64,000 nucleotides of DNA, taken from NCBI RefSeq assembly GCF_020564625.1, contig NZ_JAJBZT010000001.1:372001-436000 (forward strand), written 5' to 3'. A model generated the notes under the pieces. It searched no databases, was not told the origin of the DNA, and was given only the letters and a program-made list of their open reading frames with translations. The DNA is from Leeia speluncae. Lineage in GTDB: Bacteria > Pseudomonadota > Gammaproteobacteria > Burkholderiales > Leeiaceae. Shown here piece after piece: positions 37,839-46,071 of the stretch. Both the position numbers and the translations under genes were made by a program. The first letter of the stretch is position 1, and every line of letters begins with the position of its first letter.

Positions 37839-38260
37839 CAGTAATCCCTCAGTGTGTCCGCCGTGAAAACCCGTGCAGAACCTACCGCCCGGATACGCTC
37901 CGAGGTGGCAGGCTCTTGCTCAATCGGCAGACCAAGGTTGGCGGTGCCATTAGAAATACGTTCCAGCAGGCGAACGGCATCCTTGTAACGGTCACGGATA
38001 GCCTCTGTTTCATTGACGGAGGTACCAACCAAACGGTACCGGGCAATGTCACAGCAAATGCCTGTCAAAATGCCTGGTACGCTCGACAGGGGGAGCGGAT
38101 AGCGGCGAGAAAGATAGGTGTCGATCTCTTGGCTGGCCGTGGTGATGGCCGCAGCCAAAACACCTGCATCAATCAACCCCAGCCGAGCCCGATCCGTGAG
38201 CACTACGATTTCATCGCTCCCGAACCGGTTTACCATATCCCCCTGTGTCGCGTAGTCCAT
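37838..38260 (-). CDS. Mu gp36-like head-tail protein (DUF1320)
   Basis: 140 residues. DYATQGDMVNRFGSDEIVVLTDRAR and the helical ASQEIDTYLSRRYPLPLSSVP match DUF1320, a head-tail connector protein. Start and stop each overlap the neighbouring genes. Confidence 0.87.
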   Translation of the reverse strand: MDYATQGDMVNRFGSDEIVVLTDRARLGLIDAGVLAAAITTASQEIDTYLSRRYPLPLSSVPGILTGICCDIARYRLVGTSVNETEAIRDRYKDAVRLLERISNGTANLGLPIEQEPATSERIRAVGSARVFTADTLRDY

Positions 38261-38655
38261 CAGGAATTGCTCGCTTTAGGCTTTGCCTTGGTCGTGCCCT
38301 TGGCTGTTGATGGTTGCTCTACTACTGCACCTGGTACTGTTGCAGCCTGTTCCTGCGTAACAGCATTTGCAGAAACTTCTGCACTGGCGCTATCGGCAGA
38401 AGGCGTTTCCGCAGGTTTATCTGCACCTGGTACAGTTGCAGCCTGTTCCTGCGTAACAGCATTTGCAGAAACTTCTGCACTGATGATCGCTGGACTGACA
38501 ATGGTTTCTTCTTCCACTAGTCCCAACACCTCGACAGCACCACACTCAACCAGTTCTTTGGCCTGCTTGGCTTCCAACGTGACTACTTCGTGTTCGCCGA
38601 CCAACTCCCCGCTGTTCAGCAGGGGAGTCAGCACACGGCAAGATACTTTAGCCAT
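38260..38655 (-). CDS. Mu gp35-like protein with internal repeat
   Basis: 131 residues. The N-terminal 40 residues (VSCRVLTPLLNSGELVGEHEVVTLEAKQAKELVECGAVEVL-type) match the gp35/HI1506 family fold. The C-terminal half is low complexity: a 20-residue unit SAEVSANAVTQEQAATVPGA occurs twice and ends in a Lys-rich tail. Exact virion role unknown; it lies between the capsid and connector genes. Confidence 0.78.
   Translation of the reverse strand: MAKVSCRVLTPLLNSGELVGEHEVVTLEAKQAKELVECGAVEVLGLVEEETIVSPAIISAEVSANAVTQEQAATVPGADKPAETPSADSASAEVSANAVTQEQAATVPGAVVEQPSTAKGTTKAKPKASNS
38326..38482. repeat. 61-bp direct repeat inside the gp35-like gene
   Basis: Copies at 38326-38386 and 38422-38482 differ at one base and are 96 bp apart (in frame), duplicating the SAEVSANAVTQEQAATVPGA unit. 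The near identity indicates a recent duplication or slippage event. Confidence 0.9.
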
Positions 38656-38671
38656 ATACCAACTCCTTCCC

Positions 38672-39598
38672 TTACGCCGGGTTCTGGATCAGGTAGCCAG
38701 AGGCGATACCAGACAGAACAGGTACACGCTCAAAGCCAACACCGTAGATCCAAGCCTTGTGACTATTTTCGTAGTAGGGCTCTTCCACCAGCGGGTGTCC
38801 ATTCATGGTGTAGGTGTACCCATAGGATGGTTCTTCAATGGACTGAGAAGCTTGAGGAACATAGGCCAAGACCGCGTTATTACCCCAGATATCTGAAAGC
38901 ACACCAGCGTCATCTGCTTTTACGCCAGCCCCGACGACGACTTTGTCCAGATCCCACAACTTGGCCAGCATGTCGGTGGTCAAACTGTCACGTCCGGTAT
39001 ACTTCAGACGGTCTTTAATGGTTGGATGTTGCTTCAGCGTCTTCCATGCTTGGGCTGACAGCAGCAACACGTTTGGATACACACCGCAGGATTGACGGAC
39101 TGCATCCTTGTAGCCTTCCAACTGGCCACCGGGATCGGATGTGGTGTCAGACCATTTAGACGTACCAGTCAAGGCCACTTTGTTACTTGCACCATAAGAG
39201 GATGCATTCAGTGCCACAGTAGCCTGATCCATCTCTAGTTGCATCAACAGGTTCTTCATCACCACATTGACCGCACGGCTACCCAAATCAATACCTGGTA
39301 CAACACTTGCGTCACGTAAATACTCACGTGGAACTGGAGCTTCCAGAGATTGGTTGTTCAGGACAAACGGCTTCCCGAGGTAACCAAACTGGATACGTGC
39401 TGTGCGACCACCAGGGGCACGAGCTGCATTGACCTGCAGAAAGTGAGTCTTGTCGAATTCCAGAATCTGACCAGCAGAAACCTCTACTGGAATACGGGGA
39501 AACAGTTCGCTCCCGACCAGTCCTTGCTGGCGATAACCTTGCACTACTGTAGATAGAATCGGGTTAATTACCCGCACTTGAGAGCCGGACATTGGCAT
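38672..39598 (-). CDS. Major capsid protein (Mu T-like)
   Basis: 308 residues. RVINPILSTVVQGYRQQGLVGSELFPRIPV-type N-terminus, PREYLRDASVVPGIDLGSRAV and GYTYTMNGHPLVEEPYYENSHKAWIYG suit the HK97-fold capsid protein family of Mu-like phages. It follows the decoration-like gene in the usual order. Confidence 0.87.
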   Translation of the reverse strand: MPMSGSQVRVINPILSTVVQGYRQQGLVGSELFPRIPVEVSAGQILEFDKTHFLQVNAARAPGGRTARIQFGYLGKPFVLNNQSLEAPVPREYLRDASVVPGIDLGSRAVNVVMKNLLMQLEMDQATVALNASSYGASNKVALTGTSKWSDTTSDPGGQLEGYKDAVRQSCGVYPNVLLLSAQAWKTLKQHPTIKDRLKYTGRDSLTTDMLAKLWDLDKVVVGAGVKADDAGVLSDIWGNNAVLAYVPQASQSIEEPSYGYTYTMNGHPLVEEPYYENSHKAWIYGVGFERVPVLSGIASGYLIQNPA

Positions 39599-39626
39599 GA
39601 TTTATTCTCCTATTGAATGCCGGTGG

Positions 39627-40043
39627 TTAGCGGGACAGCAGTACTTCGACAAATTGCCCTGCAGCTGTCGATGCTTGGAGTGAATCACCAACAACAAATT
39701 GTGGTGGCACACCGCCAGTAAGAATGGCTCCGTTGGCTGCGGTAGAAGTCACCGCAGTTGCTCCTGAAGCAACACTCAATGTAGCGGCAGCAACGACTCG
39801 CCCAGTGGCATCCATTACCAACGGAACACCGGCTGCAAAAACACCGCCTGTTTCACAAACAGCGGTACCGTATGCGGCTGCTTCATATGCTTCGCCAGCG
39901 GCAGCTGGTCGCTTAGAAATACCCGCTACACGGGCACCGGCAGCAGCGATCTGTGCACCAGCAAAATCCACACCGCGATACTGAGCAACTGCCGAGGGGG
40001 CAATAAACGAAAGGCAAAGCAAGTCTCTTGCTTGTTGGCTCAT
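39627..40043 (-). CDS. DUF2190-like capsid decoration protein
   Basis: 138 residues, very Ala/Gly/Val-rich. Contains DATGRVVAAATLSVASGA and GDSLQASTAAGQFVEVLLSR, the DUF2190 / decoration-protein pattern. Located between the protease/scaffold and major capsid genes. The start overlaps the protease stop. Confidence 0.75.
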   Translation of the reverse strand: MSQQARDLLCLSFIAPSAVAQYRGVDFAGAQIAAAGARVAGISKRPAAAGEAYEAAAYGTAVCETGGVFAAGVPLVMDATGRVVAAATLSVASGATAVTSTAANGAILTGGVPPQFVVGDSLQASTAAGQFVEVLLSR

Positions 40044-41137
40044 GGTTGTTTCTCCACAATTTTGACGGCAGTCAGATACTCAGTACCCGGATGCTTTTCT
40101 TGATATTCAAGGGCACGCTGATGCAGGTTCATTGCATCAGGGTTGACCGTGAAACCACGAGGGGCAGCAAAGTCAGCAGAGCCAGCGCCGAGTTGTTCAT
40201 TGGCACCATCATGTTCGCCGTAAGACACCTGTTTGGGCACACGAGCCAAGAAGCTCTTGAACCACTCGGTCGCGTCTTTGGCTTCACCAAAGTCGGCGGT
40301 TTGCTGGGCATCACCAGCGGCAAAACACAGCAGACCGGTAGCACCTTCTTTATCTGCTGGTAGTAAACGACCTTCTTTGACCAGGCCATCAACGAATTCG
40401 CCGAATGAAGCACGGCGGGCAGCACGGTCTACCAGTGCCAACTGGTCTTTCAGGCGCTGGTTTTCGGCTTCCAGCGCGGCTTTCTCTTCTGGGGTCACAT
40501 GATTCTCCTCACTAGGTTGTGGGTTCGGTTCAGAAAACATCGGATTAACCGGGGCATCTTCATCATCTTGGCGAGCCGACTCTTCAATGCTGCGGATCTG
40601 CCAGTCAGGCACGACCTGGTCAGCTTCCTCTCGGCCAAACTTGACTAGTAGCCACTCGCGTAATTTGTTCCATAGTCTTGCATTGACCTCCATTCCCCAG
40701 TCAGAAAACTCAATGACCCCCTCAGTGCAGGAGGCAAAGCTGGCGTTTTTGAGACCTTTAATGGCGGGAGCCTGAGCACCAAGGAAGCCCACATGGCGCA
40801 GGTAATAAACACCAGGTACGGGGTTGGCAGGACTATCAGGGAGATAGAAGGAGGCAGAGATTTTCTTGTAATAACCTTTGTTGACGATCTCGGCAAATGC
40901 CGGATCAACCTGATCGGGCTCAGCAAACATGCCGTCATCAGATACTTGCAGGCTTTTTATCCAGCCATAAGCCGGATCATCGGTGCTGGGATGCCCAACC
41001 ACGATGGGAGCCTGATGCAATGCAGGGTCATACGCAGCTGCACTGGCCGCCAGATCGGATTCAGAGAATGCCAGCGTGACCCCGCTCATCGCGGTGTGCT
41101 TGCCAGCCTTGAAGATGTGTAGAGTTTTGGTATCCAT
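40040..41137 (-). CDS. Phage protease / scaffold (Mu I/Z-like)
   Basis: 365 residues from the ATG at 41137 (MDTKTLHIFKAGKHTAMSG). The N-terminal half carries the Mu I protease pattern, including APIVVGHPSTDDPAYGWIKSL and NKGYYKKISASFYLPDSP. The C-terminal part is a coiled, charged scaffold-like region starting near EENHVTPEEKAALEAENQRL, where Mu makes the separate Z protein from an internal start. The start codon abuts the repeated leader hairpin. Confidence 0.87.
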   Translation of the reverse strand: MDTKTLHIFKAGKHTAMSGVTLAFSESDLAASAAAYDPALHQAPIVVGHPSTDDPAYGWIKSLQVSDDGMFAEPDQVDPAFAEIVNKGYYKKISASFYLPDSPANPVPGVYYLRHVGFLGAQAPAIKGLKNASFASCTEGVIEFSDWGMEVNARLWNKLREWLLVKFGREEADQVVPDWQIRSIEESARQDDEDAPVNPMFSEPNPQPSEENHVTPEEKAALEAENQRLKDQLALVDRAARRASFGEFVDGLVKEGRLLPADKEGATGLLCFAAGDAQQTADFGEAKDATEWFKSFLARVPKQVSYGEHDGANEQLGAGSADFAAPRGFTVNPDAMNLHQRALEYQEKHPGTEYLTAVKIVEKQP

Positions 41138-41188
41138 GCCGCTATTGTGCGGCGGCATGGATTATGAGATTAGTTGACGAATGTCAGT
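41133..41188. repeat. 56-bp late-promoter/leader repeat, copy B
   Basis: Aligns to 29106-29161 (49 of 56 identical by my count). The last 24 bp, covering the hairpin and ATGGA, are identical. The distal edge overlaps the stop codon of cargo gene 2. Confidence 0.85.
41159..41187 (-). promoter_or_regulatory. Predicted phage late promoter (head operon, PI position)
   Basis: CTGACA (41182-41187), 17-nt spacer, TAATCC (41159-41164), directed into the protease and capsid genes. In Mu a C-activated promoter (PI) precedes gene I at the same location. The likely start site falls in the leader hairpin just before the ATG. Confidence 0.65.
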
Positions 41189-42476
41189 TGGTATCTTTGG
41201 CGTCGTCTACTGACGAGGAAAATTCTTTTTGTTTTGCATTGTTTGAGTTTGCTTTTGCTTTTGGAAATTTTTCGTTCCATTGCTCAACAAAGCCAGGGAT
41301 TAACGCAGCAGCCTTTTTAAAGACGGGTAAATCCATGAAGGCATGTATAGGGCTGCCGTAGCTCTGTTTTTCAATCAGACGTAGAGGCTCTTGATCGAAG
41401 CGAGTTAGCAGTGAGCCGAACAACTGTCTGGTTAGCTCCTCATCTACATTTTTAGCTTCAGACCGAAATCCTTCATAAGCCATTGCAACAGAGGCTTTAA
41501 ATGCATAATCTTCTGCCAACCGAAAACGATGGTTGATTTGCAATGTTGCAAGCCAGCTAATCCAAATTGGCCCTCCGATTAGGGCTGCTAGAACAATCAA
41601 CTGCATTAATAATTGTTGAAGTGTGATACCTGGTGCTGTAATTTTTGTGAGCACATCAATCAAAGTGGAATGGCCATAGTATGCGCTGCCACCAAGCAAA
41701 ACGATTAAACCACCGGCAATCCACCGAGTGGTTTTTGTTAGTTCCTCCGCGCGATTATTGAATGACGCGGCTAGACCTGAAGTCACTGATGTTCTCAAGG
41801 CTTCATTAGCTTTTTCCAAAGCCTCTTTTGCCTCTTTTTGAAGTAGTTTTGTACGATTCTGCATTGACTGAGCATCTTCAAGCAACAAGGCTGCTGTCTT
41901 GGCTTGGGTACGTGTTTCAGATAAGAGAGAATTTAAGTCTGCCGACGCTGTATGAAAATCCTCAAGGTCTTGAGGGAGTGACTGGGCCTGATCATGTGCC
42001 TTGTTGATTGTATTTAACTTACTCTCTATCTCAGAGTAATTAGATTCAATCTGGTCTATTTTTTTATTTACATTTATAAGTCGAGCTCTCGCTTTTGGTG
42101 GCAGAAAATTGGGCTTCAGGTAGACATCGCCTAGCAATGGTGCCAGTTCTTTTTTCCAGCTTGCGATAGTTAGAAGGATTGAGGTACTGGCTTGCTGCGA
42201 GTTTCCATTGGTAAAGTATCCTGCATTCTTAAAGTTAAGAAGTGTATTAATTTGGGAGGTAATACTATCAAGTGCTTCTGTACTTACCGTTTGTTCTGTA
42301 GGTGCAATGTCCTCTAGTTGATCTGCAATCTCAATTATTAAATTATTTAGCTGACGAATGGATATCGGTGAAGATAATCCATTGGACGAACTGAGCAGCG
42401 TTCCATCTCCAATGCTTGCGTAAACAGTTACTAAATTTCGAAGCTCTTTTGTAAGTTGCTCAATCCGAGGATGCAT
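41184..42476 (-). CDS. Cargo gene 2: coiled-coil, two-helix membrane protein, unknown function
   Basis: 430 residues. A soluble N-terminal region with long coiled coil (about 133-235) is followed by membrane helices at about 252-268 and 288-311. A cytoplasmic C-terminal part contains RLAEDYAFKASVAMAYEGF (about 319-337). Inserted between the G-like and I-like head genes, with its own promoter, AT-rich and Lys/Asn-rich. Membrane plus coiled-coil architecture is common in abortive-infection effectors; a defence or exclusion role is inference only. Confidence 0.75.
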   Translation of the reverse strand: MHPRIEQLTKELRNLVTVYASIGDGTLLSSSNGLSSPISIRQLNNLIIEIADQLEDIAPTEQTVSTEALDSITSQINTLLNFKNAGYFTNGNSQQASTSILLTIASWKKELAPLLGDVYLKPNFLPPKARARLINVNKKIDQIESNYSEIESKLNTINKAHDQAQSLPQDLEDFHTASADLNSLLSETRTQAKTAALLLEDAQSMQNRTKLLQKEAKEALEKANEALRTSVTSGLAASFNNRAEELTKTTRWIAGGLIVLLGGSAYYGHSTLIDVLTKITAPGITLQQLLMQLIVLAALIGGPIWISWLATLQINHRFRLAEDYAFKASVAMAYEGFRSEAKNVDEELTRQLFGSLLTRFDQEPLRLIEKQSYGSPIHAFMDLPVFKKAAALIPGFVEQWNEKFPKAKANSNNAKQKEFSSSVDDAKDTN

Positions 42477-42509
42477 AGTAGATAATCTTCATTCAATTTG
42501 AATATTTCA

Positions 42510-42537
42510 ATTCTAAATGGATTAAAGCACTTTGCAA
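42510..42537 (-). promoter_or_regulatory. Sigma-70-like promoter of cargo gene 2
   Basis: Minus strand TTGCAA (42532-42537), 16-nt spacer, TAGAAT (42510-42515), 34 bp before the start codon. Suggests expression independent of the late operon. Confidence 0.55.
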
Positions 42538-42638
42538 CCCAAAATAACCCGTTCAAAGCCCGTTTAAAAACGCAAAACACTACCAACCATATACCAACAC
42601 CCCAACCACACCGAAAAACACGCCACAGCGCCTGATTT

Positions 42639-43139
42639 TCATAATCCGATTTTTTGATTCAGAAACGCTTCGATGACATCCAGCACATCGATCTGCGCAT
42701 CAGGCTGTAGGACACCATTTGCATTGATCGGCAAAAAAGGGCGGGCAGGAATGTTGCTCCCTGGATGATTGACCTGCTTGACGACTCGACCACCAAACGC
42801 GAGTGCTTTTTTGTTCTTGGCCCGGATGACATGCGGCTTGGTCTTGCCGCCAAACTGGTGAATGGCTGCATAGACCTTATTACTGCCAATCCATGCCTCG
42901 GTCGAGGATGAACCTGCTTGTACGGATGCCGCCAATTGGCCAGTATCCTGCAAGGTAGCTGCTGTGCCATCAATCTTGGCTTTCCAAGTAGGAATACCGC
43001 CTGCGGCAAAGTTAGCTTCTGTATGACTTGCTAGCACAGCGGCGATAGATGCCATCACCGGCGAAGAGTCACTCCCCAATCTCGATAGGTGCTCCAGAGC
43101 ATCTAACAGCGGTTCCTCTTGAATCTCTACTTCAAACAT
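42639..43139 (-). CDS. Phage virion morphogenesis protein (Mu G-like)
   Basis: 166 residues from the ATG at 43139 (GAGG 7 nt upstream). TEANFAAGGIPTWKAKIDG, LQDTGQLAASVQAGSS and YAAIHQFGGKTKPHVIRAKNKKAL are typical of the family also called tail completion / head morphogenesis protein G. Followed by 160 bp of AT-rich spacer leading to cargo gene 2. Confidence 0.88.
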   Translation of the reverse strand: MFEVEIQEEPLLDALEHLSRLGSDSSPVMASIAAVLASHTEANFAAGGIPTWKAKIDGTAATLQDTGQLAASVQAGSSSTEAWIGSNKVYAAIHQFGGKTKPHVIRAKNKKALAFGGRVVKQVNHPGSNIPARPFLPINANGVLQPDAQIDVLDVIEAFLNQKIGL

Positions 43140-43152
43140 AACCAACCTCTGC

Positions 43153-43158
43153 TATACT
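43153..43158 (+). promoter_or_regulatory. Possible -10 box of an opposite-strand small RNA
   Basis: TATACT on the plus strand, with TTCAAA 17 nt upstream (43130-43135) as a 4-of-6 -35 match. It points away from the phage late genes and toward a perfect intrinsic terminator 63 bp on. Confidence 0.4.
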
Positions 43159-43164
43159 TTAATC

Positions 43165-43249
43165 ACTACACGGTCATGAAATTGCATCCAGAGATATGCG
43201 CCCAAAGGAACCGTGGGTAGAAGGCTCGTACTGGCGAGCCTTTTTTATT
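43165..43249 (+). ncRNA. Candidate small RNA, antisense to the phage late transcript
   Basis: Between the predicted start near 43165 and the U-tract at 43241-43249 is an 80-85 nt non-coding segment. It could form a long-range CACGGT/ACCGTG stem (43169-43174 with 43210-43215) and ends in a terminator hairpin. It fills the unusual 105-bp gap between the F-like and G-like genes. Not matched to any known RNA family by me. Confidence 0.4.
43221..43249 (+). terminator. Intrinsic terminator on the plus strand
   Basis: GGCTCG, loop TACTGG, CGAGCC followed by TTTTTTATTTT. The U-tract exists only in the plus orientation, opposite to all nearby genes, which implies a plus-strand transcript. Confidence 0.7.
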
Positions 43250-44588
43250 TTCTGCGGTACATCAACGTTCCATCCCGTTGCTTCTCGATATAGGCCACTC
43301 TCGCCTCTGCCGTGGTTGCATCGGTATGGAACACAGTAGACCCTGACCAGCCATCTTCTCCAAACTCGAACACGCCAATCCCGAAGATATCCTGATCGGT
43401 CAGCCATGCTTTCAGATAACGGCGTTTCAATAGCCATTTACCAGGCTGCGATCTGGACTCTTCCCAGCGCATCCAAATCTCATCTGGTGATTTGATCGTC
43501 TTGGCCAGCGCTGCCAGATAACGCTCTCGACCATTCTTGGTGACTTTCCATTGCCCTTTGCCATCCCTGAACAGATCCGCCGATATCAACAGCCGTTCCT
43601 CGGCCACGTCCTTAAATACAGACGGCTGCTCAAGAGAGGCATTGAACTCGCTCAGGAAGGCTTTGATGTAATCCTCATGCGGCAAACCCGTTGGCAGAAT
43701 CGCTTTTTCTGGCAATGGAGTTGGCGGCACCATTTTGGGCAAGTGCTGACCAGGTAAAAAGGTAGGAGGCAGGTTGTCATCTGGTGGAGGCATGAAGGGC
43801 TTAAAGGCAGCCTTGCCGGGGTTATAGTCGAACCCGACATCCGGGCTAAATACAAAGTCCTTACCCTCTATGCCTTTCAAACGAATACCACGCACGTCTA
43901 TCTGGTGTAGTTCTCCGGTACGCTTATCCAGTCCGGCTTGCTTGGAAACTTTCACCATGTGACCGTCAGATTTGGATACTTTACGGCCTTCACGCTGCAC
44001 CATCTTGTCGCTTAATGCTCTTACCCGACAACGACAGTTAAACCCGTTTGGCGGATACATCGCATCCCAGACCGGATCATCTGCCGCAAACACCTGACCA
44101 TTCATGGCACGGTGACTTGGACGGGTACGGCTATCCAGTACTGCCACATACATCCAATAAGGCAATGCGGCCTTGGTAGCTTCCATCTGCTGGTATCGGC
44201 CCGCCATGTAGGCCGACTGAAGGTTTGTTTGATAAATCGTCTTTAAACGGCGGGCACTACCTAACTGGATCTGCTCGGCATTCCCTTGGCTGTCTACCAC
44301 GACTTGTTTGCCCCACCAGCCTTTAGCCTGTAGCAACGGGGTTAGCTCATCTTTGAATTGCTCAACTGTTTTGCCCGTTTTCAGGGCATCTGCCAGCCCT
44401 GAGCGGATATCCTGCAAGACATCCAGTCGAACCGCCTTGGCTACGGTAAAGGCACGGGCATGCGCCTCGTTTAACTGATCCTGCCAGTTCCAAGTGATTC
44501 GATAGCCCTTTTGCGACAGATATTGCACAGCGGTTGCTGGCTCCATCCCAAAGACGGCTTTTAAATGAACAGGATCAATATTAGGCAT
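43245..44588 (-). CDS. Head morphogenesis protein (Mu F-like) with C-terminal nuclease-like domain
   Basis: 447 residues from MPNIDPVHLKAVFG (ATG 44588). The F-like domain is VLDSRTRPSHRAMNGQVF followed by PPNGFNCRCRVRALS. The C-terminal 110 residues (LAALAKTIKSPDEIWMRWEE, LKRRYLKAWLTDQD, VAYIEKQRDGTLMYRRK) resemble the PBECR-type RNase-fold domains fused to F-like proteins (barnase/EndoU/ColicinE5/RelE group), which may be injected with the DNA. The domain call is from memory of the family. Confidence 0.85.
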   Translation of the reverse strand: MPNIDPVHLKAVFGMEPATAVQYLSQKGYRITWNWQDQLNEAHARAFTVAKAVRLDVLQDIRSGLADALKTGKTVEQFKDELTPLLQAKGWWGKQVVVDSQGNAEQIQLGSARRLKTIYQTNLQSAYMAGRYQQMEATKAALPYWMYVAVLDSRTRPSHRAMNGQVFAADDPVWDAMYPPNGFNCRCRVRALSDKMVQREGRKVSKSDGHMVKVSKQAGLDKRTGELHQIDVRGIRLKGIEGKDFVFSPDVGFDYNPGKAAFKPFMPPPDDNLPPTFLPGQHLPKMVPPTPLPEKAILPTGLPHEDYIKAFLSEFNASLEQPSVFKDVAEERLLISADLFRDGKGQWKVTKNGRERYLAALAKTIKSPDEIWMRWEESRSQPGKWLLKRRYLKAWLTDQDIFGIGVFEFGEDGWSGSTVFHTDATTAEARVAYIEKQRDGTLMYRRK

Positions 44589-46071
44589 CTGTCGCCTCAG
44601 ACTGAGCAGACAGGCGACCGACCAGATTGGCGATAAACAGAATTCTCCCCAGCTCGGCCTCCAATGCATCGCCATTCATTTTTGGATAGACCTCTGCCAG
44701 GAGCCCTAGTAGCTCTGTTTCATCCTTTCCCGCCTTGATGGCAGTAAATACTGGCTTCATCACCTCGGCCATATACTTGCCAAGCTCAGCTGGGTCGGGC
44801 GTAGCTAGCAGGTCAATTAGCTGCTGATCGGCAAACTCGGTGGCATCATGCTCTGCAAAGTCGTTGGCCACTGGGGCCGCCAAGCCTTGTGTTTTTCCTG
44901 CAGGGGCTGGTTTAGGGATTTCCTCGTAGCCTTCGCCATAGACCTGTTGCACGCTGGCCAGCGTCGGGCGATAGCCGACTTTACCCAGCTTTTCATCGCG
45001 ATCTGCTCGTTGTTGCAGATCCTCCGGGACCGAACAATCTCGATATACCCTCGGCAGATTTGCACCAGGCACATTAAACGCGACGATCCAGCTCACCAGC
45101 TGCTCGGTTAATGTATCAGTCAGCAGGTCAGCATCCGCTTGCACCAGTTCTAGTCGCACTTCATTGTGTGTGCGAGCAGCTGCATAGCTACCCCCTTGTA
45201 CGCTGGTCGATAACGTTTCCCCCAAGACGGCCTTGCTCATCTCCTCGTCCATGTATCGACAAAGCGATTCATAGGTATTGATTGAGCCACTACGTGCTGC
45301 CTCTAGTAGCGTCAACTCCATGCCTTCCGGGATGGCTACCCCTGCGTCATGACTGATGCGCTCCAAGGCATCTAACAATTCTTGCTGCTGATCTTCGGGG
45401 GTTCCTTGCGGATATTTTCCTAAAGCAGTAGGTGATCCAAACTTGTCTGCAAACGTAAGCCAGAACTGAATACCTTGACGCTTAAAGAAAACTGGCCAGA
45501 ACAACCGTGACCCCATACCTAAGCCATAGGGGTTGCCATCCTTTGCCCCATAGCGATGCACGATGAACTTGCCTGGCGGCACTTCTTCTCCCGGCCACAT
45601 ATTGCTCCTGGTGAGCAGTCGAACCTCCTCATTGTCACCAAAGGCAAAACGGCGAGCATCTTTGGCTTTGAACTTGGATACCCATACCTCTGAGCCACGC
45701 AACTCCCAGATGATTTCAGCAGCTGCATAACCTTTTAGTACTGCGTCCATCAGATGTTGGCATAGGCGATCAAAGCCAATACTGTTTAATTGCGCCTCAA
45801 CCAGATCACGGGCTTTCTTATCTAGCCGACTAGGGCTGGCAGCTTCCACGATTATGGGTCTGGCAATCAAAGCCAGCTTTCGCTTCTGTAGTACCGAGAA
45901 TGCATGACAATCCCGCTCAATCTCATCATAGATTTTTAGACCCTTGCCCCCACCACGAGTCGCCAAGGTGTCGTCCTGTGGACGCATCAGCCCATTAAAG
46001 TAAAAGTTGAACGGGTCTTTTGCGGCGGTCGCAATTTCCTGTCTATGTGCAGGCGTCAGTTTCGCGTCCAT
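44581..46071 (-). CDS. Portal protein (Mu gp29-like, DUF935)
   Basis: 496 residues from the ATG at 46071, which overlaps the terminase stop (TGATG). RDCHAFSVLQKRKLALIARP, KGYAAAEIIWELRGSEVWVSKFK and GLGMGSRLFWPVFFKRQGIQFWL-type are typical DUF935. It forms the DNA entry ring of the head. Confidence 0.92.
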   Translation of the reverse strand: MDAKLTPAHRQEIATAAKDPFNFYFNGLMRPQDDTLATRGGGKGLKIYDEIERDCHAFSVLQKRKLALIARPIIVEAASPSRLDKKARDLVEAQLNSIGFDRLCQHLMDAVLKGYAAAEIIWELRGSEVWVSKFKAKDARRFAFGDNEEVRLLTRSNMWPGEEVPPGKFIVHRYGAKDGNPYGLGMGSRLFWPVFFKRQGIQFWLTFADKFGSPTALGKYPQGTPEDQQQELLDALERISHDAGVAIPEGMELTLLEAARSGSINTYESLCRYMDEEMSKAVLGETLSTSVQGGSYAAARTHNEVRLELVQADADLLTDTLTEQLVSWIVAFNVPGANLPRVYRDCSVPEDLQQRADRDEKLGKVGYRPTLASVQQVYGEGYEEIPKPAPAGKTQGLAAPVANDFAEHDATEFADQQLIDLLATPDPAELGKYMAEVMKPVFTAIKAGKDETELLGLLAEVYPKMNGDALEAELGRILFIANLVGRLSAQSEATDA

